Assembly (NCBI GenBank): GCA_022749755.1
Contig: CM040448.1
Location: 4,586,481-4,650,480 of the forward strand
Source of the DNA: Azadirachta indica
Lineage: Eukaryota; Streptophyta; Magnoliopsida; Sapindales; Meliaceae
Length of the DNA: 64,000 nucleotides
Direction of reading: 5' to 3'
Both the position numbers and the translations under genes were made by a program. The notes under the pieces are model-generated. The model saw only the letters and a program-made list of their open reading frames with translations. It had not been told where the DNA came from and searched no databases. Positions 40,232 through 53,093 of the stretch are shown here, one piece after another. The first letter of the stretch is position 1, and each line of letters opens with the position of its first letter.

Positions 40232-42569
40232 ATAGTTTCATAGACATCCCTTAAAATTTGTGAAAAACATAAGTATAAAGAAAGTTTGTGAAAATTCATA
40301 TGGACCTCTTATACTCTGAGTATTTTTATCCAATTTCCGATCTAATGATTATTAGACTAGTGATAAATGACCAAAATAACCTCATCAACATATATTTATG
40401 AAATCATAACTCTACCACTCTTTTATCTATTCACTTTTTTCTTTTAAATTCTCAACCTGTTAATCTAAATACAACACTTGAATTTATGAATTTTTTGTTT
40501 TTAATTTATTTTGTTATTATTATTATTTTTTATTATATGTCTTGGTGATGCAAGAAAATCGCTCCTTATATGCTTCTTTGGTGACAACGAGTACATAAGA
40601 TAATTTATTGATTCTCAATTAATAAATAAGTTCCCAAACTTCAATTCAGATATCTAAAATGATAAAGAGAACCTAAAGTAAGTATCCAAGAGCATAAGCG
40701 AGGAGCATTTCGAGTCGAAATAACTTTCTATCTAAGTTAGATCCCTTTCCTTATTTTTTACAATAAAGAGTTAGATTAAAATGAGGTTATTAGAGCTTTT
40801 TCGACAAACTCACTCCGATACATAAGTAAGCAATAAAAAGAAATATATTGAGTTCTAGTGATTTTTTTCTCTAAAAAAATAAGATAAATCCTTGAGAAGA
40901 AAAGCCAGGAGAGAAATAGAGATTTTTTAGAGAGTGGTGAATATAGTCATATTAATACCTTAATCTTGTAGATTTTTTGACATGCCACATGCCACCTTAA
41001 AGTCTTTGCTACTGGCCTTCTAACCAAGGAAAAGTTATTGCTACTATAAGGATTCATAACCAAGATTTTATGGTAAATCAACACACTAATTACTGTTGTA
41101 GCACTCATACTTATTCAATAAAATAAGTAAATAAAATATATATACAATAATTTAATTTTATAATGGTTTAGTAGAACTAAACTTAATATAAATTTTAAAA
41201 AATATTAAATTTATTTATTTCAATACATATTTAAAATATATAACAAAAATCAGCTTATACAGATGTCAAAATTTTAATTTATTATTAAAAAAATATAACA
41301 TCAATTTTAATTTTCCATGAAATTTGATAATATAAATCAAATTTATTAAATCTTTTCATAATAATAAATTAATTTTCATATATGAAATCATTATTTCACA
41401 TTTCTTCAAAATGACATAATAAAAACAAATATTAGATTTTTTTTATGAATAATTGATGAAAATAAAATAATTGACAAAAATCATCAATTTGATTTAAACA
41501 ATTTATATAAAATATTGCAATTTATAGTAATTTTATTAAAACAAATATCAAATTTGATTGATAAATCTACTTCAACTTTTTTATTAACCTATATAAATAG
41601 AAAGATAAATAAGTTTAGTAGTAAATTGTGATATAATTTTTAACATAATTGATAACAAATTAGAGAAAATATATTAAATTAATATTAGAGTTTAATGTTT
41701 CTTGATAATTTTATAAAAAATATTTTTTTGGTAAATAAGAAAATGAAACATGAAAAAAAAATTGAGAAGTTTTTTATTTTGTTAATATTATAATACTATA
41801 TTAAAAAATATTCATTAACTGTAAATTAATTTTTTTTTCCATCAATTGATTATTTTTATTTTATCAAAATTTATTGTTCCAAATTCAATTATAAAGAGAT
41901 TCAATTTTTTAGTTGTTGATTACCTCAACAAATTTGTTTATTAAAAAAATGAATTTGAAAAATTCTAAAATAATTCATTAAATTGAAAACTTGTAAAGAA
42001 TTATAAAGGACTTAATTAATTAAATTAAAAATTTTCAAAAAAATATTTTTTTGAAGAATTTAACTGAAGAAAATAAAAAAATATATAATTTTTATAATTA
42101 TTTACTAAATAATTGGGATGAATATATAATTAACTAAAGATGATTTAATTCTGTAATGAGAAACAGGGTCGGGCCAAGGATAAAGTCCGTCCCCGACCCA
42201 ATTGTAAAATGGGGATGGACATGTGCTTATTTAAAGTAGTGCCATGTGTCCAACAATTTTTATATTTTTACATGTCTCCTTAAAGGGAAACTAGAATTCA
42301 TGGCTATTTTGTTTTCTTTCTTTTTTTCTCATTCTCTCAAATCTTTTTCGATTTCTTAATTTGGTATAGATTGGATCAATTAAATTATTTTTAACACTTA
42401 ATTTGCAATAAAATGTGCATCACGTTGACCACTTTTTATTTTTTTATTTTGATTTATATTGACTCGAAAAAAGTTTCACAAAAAAGCTAGGTTATTTTAT
42501 GTCTCCTAAAGTGAAAATAGAACCTTTTTTTTATTTGAAAAAATTCGATAACTATCTAATTTTAGGTAT

Positions 42570-43380
42570 AATACCCTACTACTCTCCTAAATGTTTTCTA
42601 ATACTCTATCATTTTCTTACTGCCAATTTTATTAATGAAATCTTTTTTTTTAAAGGTAATTAACAAAATTCTTTCAAAGTTGTTAAAACAATTAAAAGTG
42701 ACTCTTTTTTTATCTGTTTGCTTTCTTTTGAGATCTTAAGATTTTAAAATTAAATGATTAAAAAAATAAATCAAGCCCAATGCATAATAGAATCTAATGT
42801 ATATATATACAAATGTTCGTGATTATAAAAATTAAAAAATCAAAACAAGAAAAAAGAAAAATTAAGAAAAGTCAAATCTTGTTATTAATATCATTACACT
42901 TGTAAGACCCATAAAAAAGTCAAAAAGATAAAACTATATATATAATTCTAATTGAGAAAATACGAGAGAAAATTGAAGAGTGGTGGTAAAGAGAAAATTA
43001 CAGAGTAGTGAGAGTAAGAAGAGTAAATTGAGGAGTGGTGGTGGAGAGTTTGCTGGTGGCCACATTGTGTTTGGCTAAAGAGAAAATAAAAAGGGTTGCA
43101 AGGATAGAGATTAAAAAAGTAAAAAAAAAAAAATAAGAAAATTATTATACTTAAAATTGCTATTTGTAGGACCTATATGTTGGATATGGGACTCACTTAC
43201 TTGTTCAATGTGACCCATATATTTCAAATTCACTCATACATGTTATTCTTTAAAAACACAAAAAAATCCTTGAAGAGTAATAGATTTCATTGATGAAGTT
43301 GACAATAAGAGAGCGATAGGGCAGTAGAAAAAGTTTAGAACATGATGGACTGTTAGGCTTAAAAGTAGGAGAATATCTGA
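42570..43380. mobile_element. Inverted-repeat element (family 2-like), about 0.8 kb
   Basis: The left arm (GGTATAATACCCTACTACTC through TTTATTAATGAAATC, to about 42651) matches the reverse complement of 43283-43360 with roughly three-quarters identity. The interior has direct GAGAAAATT/GTGGTGG-type repeats (about 42955-43060) and no gene. Confidence 0.5.
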
Positions 43381-44700
43381 CATTCTCCTTTTTTTTTTTT
43401 TCTTTTTCTTAAAATTTTATTATAAATCTTATATTTTTCTTAGAATTAAGAGCATGTGCAACATCTTGACAATTGTTTGTCTTTTCCATGCACTCACATT
43501 TCTTCTGTTTTGTTCGGATCAGATCATTGTATTTTCAAATCTTACATTATTCTCAACAATTGAGTTGTGGTAGAATGTGCAATAAGTTGACAACTATTTG
43601 TCTTTTCATTCACTTAGATAAGATTATTTTTGCTCGAATCGGATCGTTTGTACTTTCGAATCTTACATTATTCTCAATAATTAAGTTGCAATAGAGCATG
43701 TCATAAGTTTACAACTATTCTTAAAGGTCATCTATACATAGTATGTATATGTTTTATTTTTAAAAAATATTTAAATAGTATGAAATCAAGATAAGATAAA
43801 GTTATAAATAACCGTGAATTCTATCATAATTATGATTATTTTAATTATTATTTTTATACTCATATTCAATTTTTACAACATTATAATGTTAGAGATACAA
43901 ACATTCTATATAAGTAATGAAATATAATTTAACATATATAATTTTATAGTATTGATTATCACATGGCTCACATTATTTAATTTTATTAATTTTTATATTT
44001 TGATAATCAATATTATTAATTTAATTCATAATCATAGTTTATATAAAAAGTTTATATTCTTAACATTATTTTTTTTGAAAAAGGAAAAAGTCAATTCTTT
44101 CTCCCATAAAAGAAAAGAAATCGAATGTGGAAAAAATTTCTGCATTACCATAAACAAGAATATTCCTTTTCTCACAAAAGTCAGAATAGTTCAATGAATA
44201 AAATTTTTTTATTAATTAGTTTCATCATGAAACTTAAAAAGTAACCCTTTATGACAAAAGAAAAAAAGTATAAAAGAAAAGATACAAGATATGGTCGACC
44301 TAAAAAAAAAATAAAAAATTGTCTTATTACGTGCCTAACCTAATGAAGCATATCTGGAAATAACGCTTTCAATGATGCCAGTTACCATATTATTTTTCAT
44401 ATTTGGTAGCTTTCATGTACAGAAAATCTCAATGTCCTTGATTTTCGCTGTAATCTTAATTATGTTGAATCTAGTTGATGGGTAATTCCGAGGTACAAAC
44501 TCCTACAATAACATTGATTGATGAAAATACAAAGTGAATATAATTAATAAGAATAAATAATAAGAATAAATAATGTGAACCACGATGCAACTAATATTAT
44601 TATGAATAAGCTAAAATGTAACCTAGCCCAAAAGAAAAAGAAAAATCAGAATCTTATCCCTCATTATTACGTGAGTTTGGTGTTCATTTCCTGTCCAAAT

Positions 44701-44710
44701 TATATATAAA
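44701..44710 (+). promoter_or_regulatory. TATA box of the HD-ZIP IV gene
   Basis: TATATATAAA lies 86 bases upstream of the ATG at 44796, a usual spacing for a short leader. No perfect L1 box was seen next to it; a TAAATGCT near-match overlaps its end. Confidence 0.5.
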
Positions 44711-44795
44711 TGCTCATTCATGAACAGGATATGTAGTCAAGATTTGCCAACTTCTTATACCGAAGAACATTTGGTGGTCTTAGCTGGGGCACATA

Positions 44796-46539
44796 ATGGA
44801 TTTTGTTGCAAGAAATGGTAGTAATTCAGGTGATGAACAAGAACACTCTAATTCTCGCAAAGGGAAGAAAACGTTCCATCGCCACACAGCTTACCAGATA
44901 CAGTCTCTGGAAACGTAAGATCTTTGGATATGATCACCTTGTAAGCGTGTCTTTCTTATTCATTAAGATCTTCGGTAATCATCTCTTGCAAAACATCTGC
45001 TTCACTTTTATATATTATAGATCCTTTGGTACTGCATCTTTTAACCGTGGCCTCTCTTTTTGTTAGTCCTTAATTTTTCTGCAGCCTCAGGTTAATTTTC
45101 CTGATCTTTTTGCTAATATGAAGCTTTTAATTACTTTCATATTATTTTTGTTTGGGTCAGTGATTTGGTGTTTGCATGTAGGATCAAAGAGTAGTGCTAG
45201 TTTGTGATGTTCAATGTTATCTTATATATATATATATTTGGTGCAACTGAGCAGGCTTCAATCAATTAACCAAATTAATTTCTGTCTTGCTACAATTAAG
45301 GTTTTTCAAGGATTGCCCTCATCCAGATGAAAATCAGCGACGTCAATTAAGCAGGGAATTGGGATTAGATCCTAAACAGATCAAATTTTGGTTTCAGAAC
45401 AAGAGGACTCAAACAAAGGTGGTTACGTTATATATCTATGCATGTAATTGATTTGTCTTGCAGCTCTAGCACAGGACACAATAGTAGTGATTGAGCTCTC
45501 TTTTGTTTTAAATTTTCAGGCCCAGAATGAGCGAGCTGATAACTCAATTCTTCGAGCGGAGAATGAAAGAATCCAGTGTGAAAACCTGGCAATTAGAGAG
45601 GCACTGAAGAATGTGATTTGCCCTGCATGTGGCGGCCCTCCTTTTGGAGAAGAAGAACGTCAACGTAGTCTGGAGAAACTACAGTTGGAAAATGCACAGT
45701 TGAAAGAAGAGGCTAGTACTCCTAGTTTTGTATTTTAATAGTTTCCATTTTCCTTTGCCTTTCTAAGTCATTATTAAGTGATATGTCCTAAGATTTCATG
45801 TCAACTGCAGCACGAGAAGGTATCAAACCTTCTAGCCAAGTACATAGGCAAACCTATCTCTCAGATTAATCCACTCATGCCTGTACCAATTCCACCCCCA
45901 CTTCCGGACCAGTAGTTGATCATCCAGTTCCAGTGCCAGCAGTTTTCCCAATTCAAGATATGGATCTTGATCTTAATTCATCAGGGAATTCAGAAAATAT
46001 TCCTTTGGCATTTCAACTCAAGGGAATCTCAGATGTGGATAAAGCACTCATGGTGGAGAGTGTAAACAGTGCAATGGACCAACTGATCAGGCTTCTGCAA
46101 ATCAACGAGCCCCTGTGGATCAAGTCTTCGTCTGATGGAAGATACACCATTCATCGTGACAGCTATGAGAAAATTTTCCCTAGGGTTAGTCATTTTAAAA
46201 CTTCAACATCTCGTCTTGAGTCATCAAAGTGCTCAGGAATGGTGACTATGAATGCGATGCAACTGGTTGACGTGTTCTTGGATTCGGTTAGTTTCCATAA
46301 CTATTCATTGCCCGTGAAACATAAAATCGATTTGATCATCTATAGATGAATTGCTGCCTTGAAAGTTAAATATTTACCAAAAAAAAAAAAAAAGAGAGAG
46401 AGAGAGAGAGAATGACTTGATTAATTTCTCAGGAAAAATGGGCGGATATTTTCCCAACAATTGTTTCCAAAGCAAAGACAATTCAAGTTCTGGAATCTGG
46501 AATGATTGGGAATAGGAATGCTCATTTGCAACTGGTATA

Positions 46540-46579
<40 letters not shown>

Positions 46580-49093
46580 TCTTTCTTTCTATGTTTTTTT
46601 TTTCCCTAATTAAGCTTGATGGTGAATTAATAAGCTTTTAATGAATGAATATCTGTAGATGCATGAGCAAATGCACATTCTTTCTCCATTGGTGCCTCCT
46701 CGGGAGTACTACTTCCTTCGCCATTGTCAGCAGATCGAGCCGGGTCTGTGGGTTATTGTGGATGTATCTTATGATTGGCTGAGGGAGAACATTGCACCTT
46801 CTCGTTGTTGGAGGCTTCCTTCTGGTTGCATGATTCAAGAAATGCCTAATTCTTGTTCCAATGTGAGTTTTCTTTTTCCTTTAATTTGTTAACTAATCTG
46901 TGATTATACATCTTTATTACATATCTATCATTGCCCTTGGCGAGTCTTGGACAACATATATTCAGTTTTCATGATCAAAATATTAAATTTTCCATAACTG
47001 AGTCATTGGGTATTTAATATATATTATTGTAGAAAACTTTAGATTGGACCGTTTAATATATGGTCACGAATAATTACATGCTTCATTCAACAAAATTATT
47101 TACTTCGTATATAATTTAATATCTACCCAAAAAAATCATATATAAACCACACACTGTAATGTTTATAGAAATGACAATTTTATCTGTGAATATTTGTTTC
47201 TTTTGATAAAGATATGATACGTGCAAAATGCATATAATCCACATATGGTATAAATTGACAAAATCCGATGCGGATATGGTATCGATACAGATATAAAATA
47301 GTATATACTTTTATATTATTTTAATCTATTTCCTCTTTTATAACATAAACTAATAGTTTTATGTTTAATAGAAGACATAATATCTTTTAACTCAAAGCTT
47401 CTAATTTTTCTTCTTCAACATTAAATGAATATTTACTCCTATAAATAATACACTAAATATTTATAAAATAAAGATTTGATCGACAATTTTTACACACTCA
47501 AACCTCAGTACCTGACTATCAAGAGTAACATGATTATTTTATTTTAGATTGTTGAATTAAATTTTATCTTTATGAAGGGTTTTATGTAAAAACTTAAACT
47601 CATTTTAAAATACTGTCAAGTATTCTGTATACTATTGAACTTAAGATATTTTATTTTGTAAATTTATACGACGTATTGTTGAATTAAAATATTAATTTAT
47701 ACTAATTTTATGTATTGATACAATCCTTTAATATGATATAGTTAAAAAATATAGGGTTTTAAACATTTTTGAGAATACATATATTAATTTGAAGGATTTG
47801 TACCATGTTTTATCTGTTGCCATCATAAATTATTTACAATTAATTTCATGAAATGTCTAATTGGTTGAGTAAATTTCATGTCTAAAACATTGAGATTGCA
47901 GGTTACTTGGGTGGAACATGTAGAAGTTGATGATAAAACCCTAACTCATCGGCTTTATAGAGATCTTATCTGTGGTAGCTCTGCATATGGAGCGGAGAGA
48001 TGGGTTCTAACTCTTCAGAGAATGTGTGAGAGATTAGTTTTCTCCATTCCAGAAAACTCACGTGCTCATCATAAGTTTGCAGGAGGTGCATATATTATAT
48101 CTCCTTAACGATTTTATTTACTTATAAATCATAATCTAAATCTTCTGCTTAATCATTGTCTATATATTTTTTAGTGATAAACTTGCCTGAGGGTAGGAAG
48201 AGCATGTTGAAACTCGCACACAGGATGGTGAAGAATTTCTGTGCAGTGTTGAGCATGTCAGGCAAGTTAGATTTCCCTCAGTTATCTGAAGTAAACAACA
48301 GTGGGGTTCGAGTTTCAGTACGTAAAAGCATTGAACCAGGACAACCCAGTGGGATGATAGTCAGCGCTGCTACCTCTCTTTGGCTTCCTTTACCGTCTGA
48401 AAATGTCTTCAATTTCTTCAAAAATGAGAAAATGAGAGTTCAGGTAACACACCCACAAACCCTTTGGTCATTATACTTCATTTGCTCATAATCCTGGTAG
48501 GAAATAATTATGTGCAACTAATCAATTAATTTATTAATTACGTGCAGTGGGATGTTCTCTCCAATGGAAACCCTGTGCATGAGATTGCACGTATCTCAAC
48601 TGGTGCTCATCGAGGCAACTGCATATCAATTATTAGGGTATATATGATCATTTCTTTCCCCTCTTATTTATATATCTAGCAAATGAGTGAATTAATACTG
48701 TTTTTGGAGCAGCCTTTCATACCAACAGAGAGCAACATGGTGATGCTGCAAGAGAGTTGCATAGATATATTAGGATCAATGATGGTGTATGCACCAATAG
48801 ATATACCATCGATGAATCTTGCAATAAGTGGAGAGGACTCTTCGACCATTGCCATACTTCCATCAGGTTTTGTGATATCAGGAGATGGCCGTCAGAGAGA
48901 TATTAATGGAGCTTCAACAAGTACAAACACTGCTTCAGTTGGTTCACTTCTTACAGTTGCTTTCCAGATACTGGTTTCAAGCCCAGCTTCCTCAAAGGAC
49001 TTCAACATGGAATCCGTGGCCACTGTCAATACCCTTATTAGCTCCACAGTTCAAAGGATCAAGGCCACCTTGAATTGCTCTAATTTGGATTGA
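44796..49093 (+). CDS. HD-ZIP class IV homeobox-START transcription factor (HDG11/12-like), splicing or frame altered
   Basis: Ten exons by homology: 44796-44914, 45301-45418, 45520-45711, 45811-46286, 46433-46534, 46659-46862, 47902-48085, 48175-48443, 48548-48637 and 48713-49093. The homeodomain spans about residues 22-79 with WFQNKR. A leucine zipper-loop-zipper with CPACGG follows, then START and the C-terminal domain. Family members bind L1-box-like sites and regulate epidermal genes. Two lesions exist. Exon 3 would end at GAG with a GC donor (45712), and exon 4 lacks one base near 45905, so a TAG at 45913 would stop translation after 177 residues. A canonical GT at 45716 joined to the AG ending at 45912 skips 34 residues and restores a 678-residue frame. 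It may thus be functional with altered splicing, or a young pseudogene. Confidence 0.88.
46393..46411. repeat. (AG)n tract in HD-ZIP IV intron
   Basis: A purine dinucleotide run follows a poly-A tract shortly before the acceptor at 46432. Confidence 0.85.
46537..46576. repeat. (TA)n tract in HD-ZIP IV intron
   Basis: An alternating TA run of about 40 bases directly follows the donor at 46535. Confidence 0.9.
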
Positions 49094-49493
49094 TCCGTAC
49101 ATTGCTTGGTATAATTAAATATTGATGATGTTGTTTGTTACCTTCATAACTCAAATAATTAATCCGCTTAATGACTGCTCATATTATAATATCGGTAGTT
49201 TTCCTTTTTCAAAAAATTTTTTCTCTTTTTTTTTTTTGGGCCAAAAAACAAAGATAGTAAGTTCGGCCACCTTTAAAGCCGTCGTCAAATGGTTTAGACT
49301 GGAGATATATCATTACCTCCACTATGGAGATCGGCCAACGGAGAGTAGGATGATGGTGGCTGTTACACAGATTTTTCTTTTTCTTTTTAGTCCCTCATGA
49401 TTGCGTCAAGTTGATTTGCTGAAGTGGGTCACGTGACTCTCTTGGCTGCAAACCATTGTCCTTTTCGCAAGGATAATGACATATACTGGCTAA

Positions 49494-50724
49494 TATTTAC
49501 CTTAATAAGCTGATTTTTTTTATGTTTAAAAAAAGATAAATATCTCAAATATTTAAATAAATGGATAGCTATTCTTTGATTTTTATTTTGTTAGTTTACT
49601 ATTTAAGTTATTATTATTTGTATCTCTAATATTTTATATATATAATATGATATATATTTTATTTAATTATAACACTTTAATTTTTATTTTAATATTTTTT
49701 ATAATATATTTTTTTTAACTATAATAATTTAATCCCTATTTAATATTTGTTCACAATATACTCAAAATTAAATAATTTTTTATTTTTTATTTTAATAAAA
49801 AATTTAGAAAAGAAAATATTATTAAAAAAATTTTAAATAATGAGTTAAATTAAAATTATGTTAAAATATTTATAACCTTTTTTTCTACAATAAATTTGAT
49901 ATTAATTGTTAAAAAATTTGAAACGTATTTTAATATTTTATTCTTATATTAATATTTTTATTTAAAAAATTATATTAAATTTATTATATTTTCTTGAGAA
50001 AAATTATAAAAATATAATTAAAAAAATAAAAAAAGAAAAAAAAATTTATTATCATTTGTTGTTAATAGAATTATTAATTAAGTATATTTTATATTCTTAT
50101 TAATCAATATAATTTAATTTTAATTAAAAATATAAAAAAATTTTGATTATTTTTATTTGTAATATATAATATGTATTTATTGTTTATATTTTCATTTATT
50201 TTTAAAAAAATATAATGAATGTAACATAATTTTCAAATAAATATATTACATGTAAAAATAAAATGTTAAAAAATATTTCAATTAATTTTTTTTAATAATT
50301 AAATATGAAATTATTATTATAAAAGTAAAAAAAGAGGGTTAAAAATATTTTAACATATGAGTGTGATTTAACTCATTATTTGAATTTTTTTAATAATTAT
50401 ATTTTTTAAATTTTTATTAAAATAACAAATTAAAAAATTTGTTTAGTTTTGAGTATATTATGAAAAAAATATTAAATAGAGATTAAATTGTTATAATTAA
50501 AAAAATATATTATGAAAAATATTAAAATAAAGACTAAAGTGTTATAATTAAATAAAATGTATGTCATATTGTTATTATGTAAAAGATTAGAAACACAAAT
50601 GATAATAAATTAAATAATCAACTAACGAAAATAAAAGTAAGAGGTATTTGCCTATTTATCTAAACATTAGTAGAGCATATGTTTTTTTTCAAATATCAGA
50701 AAGTATCTGCTTATTAGAGTAAAC
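49494..50724. mobile_element. Foldback element (family 1, copy B), about 1.2 kb
   Basis: The left end (TTTACCTTAATAAGCTGATT) and the reversed right end (GTTTACTCTAATAAGCAGAT) match, and the arms continue to pair for about 400 bases each (for example TAATTATAACACTTTAATTT near 49664 with its inverted partner near 50535). The interior is AT-rich and lacks a transposase. It lies about 400 bp past the HD-ZIP IV stop codon. Confidence 0.75.
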
Positions 50725-51060
50725 GTTAAAGGGGATATATTATTATCCCTTTTTCGTAATTATTACTCGTGTGTATAAGTATTTCATTATTTAAGAAATT
50801 TTTTTTTTCACCACTCCTGTCCTAACTTAAGTACGAATTATATTATTTTTATTTATTTTTTAAACAAATAATATTATTTAATTATTAATTAAAAATAAAA
50901 TTCATAATTAAATAATATAAATAAATTTAGTATGATTAATATATTATAATACAATCACACATTAAACATAATAATGTATTAAATTTTATCTAGTATAATC
51001 CATTGTAATTCAATCCAATTCACTTCACTACAATTCAATGCGTTCTACCAAACGCACACA

Positions 51061-51363
51061 TATATATGTATATATATATATATATATATGATATATAACT
51101 TATATATATATATATATATATATATATAAGAAAAATATCCATTATCCTCCTGTTTTTTAAGTTAACACCTGATTACTCCTTTACATTTTTTTTAATATCT
51201 CATCACCTCTCTGATTTTTTTTTTTTTTATTTTATTTTTTAATTTAATTGGTTTACTAAATGATAAAATTGAAAATATTCAAAATATTAAAGGCCAAAAT
51301 CAAAATTCAAAGGGTTGATGGCATATTAAAAAAACATAAAAAAAGTAATGGGGTATCTTTCTA

Positions 51364-51403
<40 letters not shown>

Positions 51404-51430
51404 AAAACACATGTCATATAATATATATAT
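51061..51430. mobile_element. MITE-like element flanked by (TA)n tracts
   Basis: Between (TA)n tracts at 51061-51129 and 51367-51395 lies a unit of about 235 bp. Its left end holds CTGATTACTCCTTTACATTT and its reversed right end CCCCATTACTTTTTTTATGT, which match over about 40 bases. The ends resemble those of the 38636 and 42570 elements. Insertion into TA repeats is a plausible target preference. Confidence 0.5.
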
Positions 51431-52219
51431 ATTTTTATATTATTTATTAACCGTTAGATTTAGATATCTCAAATAATTAAGATTAAATCTGATACAAGTA
51501 ATTAATATATAATTAACTTACATATTAAATTTAATTTCGATAATTGAAGAAGAATAAATCTAATAGTTTATAAAATAATATAATAATATATGTAATCCTG
51601 TGGGACTATTAATTGTCCCCCTTAGTAATATTTAACGATCTTTCAATACGTGGCATAATTGGCTTAAAAGCAAGCAATTCTGACCATTTTTTTTTTAGTC
51701 ATCTTACTGTGTAGGTGATATATAATATACGCGATAAGTGGAGCTTTCAATACAATGTACGAGTTATTTCCATTTCAAATTAACTGTCCAATTCTATTTT
51801 AAGCAATTTAACTGTTTAAACCCACTTATTATACTATACAGTTGCTAGGTTATTCTTTTTATTAATTTATCATATAATAATAATGATAATAATGGATGAA
51901 ATTAAAATCTGTTGGCGAACAACACATCAAATGAAAAAGTGAAATCCAGGGAACTCTTGGGATTCGGATTGATGCTTGTACACCTACGGGTACTTTTTTA
52001 TGAAACCATCTTCGACTTTATTCCAACTTTATTCCAACTTTATGTAAAATTCTAATTCCTTCTCTTTGTTAAAAAATATTATCTTCAAGGAATAAAGTCT
52101 TAAACCTGAGTAGCTACTAGTACTTTCAAGAACCTATCTTCGTAATCATGTCCACTTGGAGGACCCAGAAAGGTTTCAAATGGAGTAACTGTCAAAGCCG
52201 CCTTCACTCACCTAACACC

Positions 52220-52227
52220 TATATAAA
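52220..52227 (+). promoter_or_regulatory. TATA box of the universal stress protein gene
   Basis: TATATAAA stands 55 bases before the ATG at 52275, which implies a leader of about 25 bases. CCTAACACC lies just upstream of it. Confidence 0.6.
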
Positions 52228-52274
52228 GACAACTCTAGTAATAATTCAAAACAAGAGCTACAGAACAAACAAAA

Positions 52275-53093
52275 ATGGGCAAGGAACGAACTGTAGGAAT
52301 TGGAATGGACAACTCCCCGAACAGCAAAGCAGCGCTCCGATGGGCGGCTGATAATCTCATTGATTCAGGCGATTGTATCATTTTAATCCATGTTCAACCT
52401 GCAAAGGCCGGTCATACCCGGAAAGAGCTATTCGAGGACACCGGATCACGTACCTACTATTAATTAATTCCGCTTCATTTGATTTTCATTTTCATTGCTA
52501 TTTCCAGTTAGATAATATTATTATAATTAATGAATTATTTTGCGAGCTTACAGCTTTGGTTCCTCTGGAGGAATTCAGGGAGATTAACTTTTCGAAGCAG
52601 TATGGGCTTACCAGTGATCCTGAAGTTCTCAACGTGTTGGATACATTGTCAAGGACCAAAGGGGTACGATTAATATGTCTATATACATGAACTTAGCTGA
52701 ATGATTGAATTTGGAGGAATGATGATGATGCTTAGTTTTAGCTTGTTAAATGATTGTGTTAAGCAGGCAAAGGTTGTGGCCAAAGTGTACTGGGGGGATC
52801 CAAGGGAGAAGCTATGTGATGCTGTAGAAGATCTGAAGCTTGACACACTTGTTGTGGGAAGTAGGGGTCTGGGTGCTATCAAAAGGTACAAATTTCTTCT
52901 ATTAAATAGGATTCGGGAATTGGGATAACCCCATTTTGTTACTGTATCCGAAGAAATGATGAAAATCTGAATTCTTGTGAATGAATTTGACAGGGTTTTG
53001 CTTGGGAGTGTGAGCAAACATGTGGTGACAAATGCTTCATGTCCAGTTACAGTGGTCAAATTGGCAGCTCGAGGCTCCAAACACCACAATTGA
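52275..53093 (+). CDS. Universal stress protein (UspA domain), ATP-binding type
   Basis: Four exons: 52275-52449, 52554-52663, 52767-52885 and 52994-53093, all with GT-AG introns, encode about 167 residues, the usual size of a single-domain plant USP. The ATG at 52275 opens the first beta strand ([17 protein letters not shown], with the conserved acidic residue for nucleotide binding). The C-terminal half has the G-x2-G-x9-G-S ATP-binding motif at Gly126, Gly129, Gly139 and Ser140, split between exons 3 and 4, and then the usual SCPVTVVK strand. Such proteins act in stress and hypoxia responses; the exact role here is unknown. It converges with SRL1, with 865 bp between the stop codons. The frame is intact. 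Confidence 0.93.

Larger units (their letters stand above)
36361..44690. other. AT-rich intergenic region without genes
   Basis: Over 8 kb between the divergent nicastrin and HD-ZIP IV genes show no coding frame of interest. Low-complexity frames near 43473-43694 and 43952-44197 are rejected. The region holds two inverted-repeat elements (38636-40231 and 42570-43380), homopurine and homopyrimidine runs, and a (TA)n tract near 36947-36964. Confidence 0.6.

Noticed and set aside
42165..42230. Short GC-richer inverted piece (GGGTCGGG and CCCGACCC)
   Set aside because: A short hairpin only; no partner ends or direct repeats to support an LTR or other element.
49122..49400. Plus-strand 92-codon frame beyond the HD-ZIP IV stop
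   Set aside because: Contains a poly-T tract and no recognisable domain; probably 3' flank or transposon debris.
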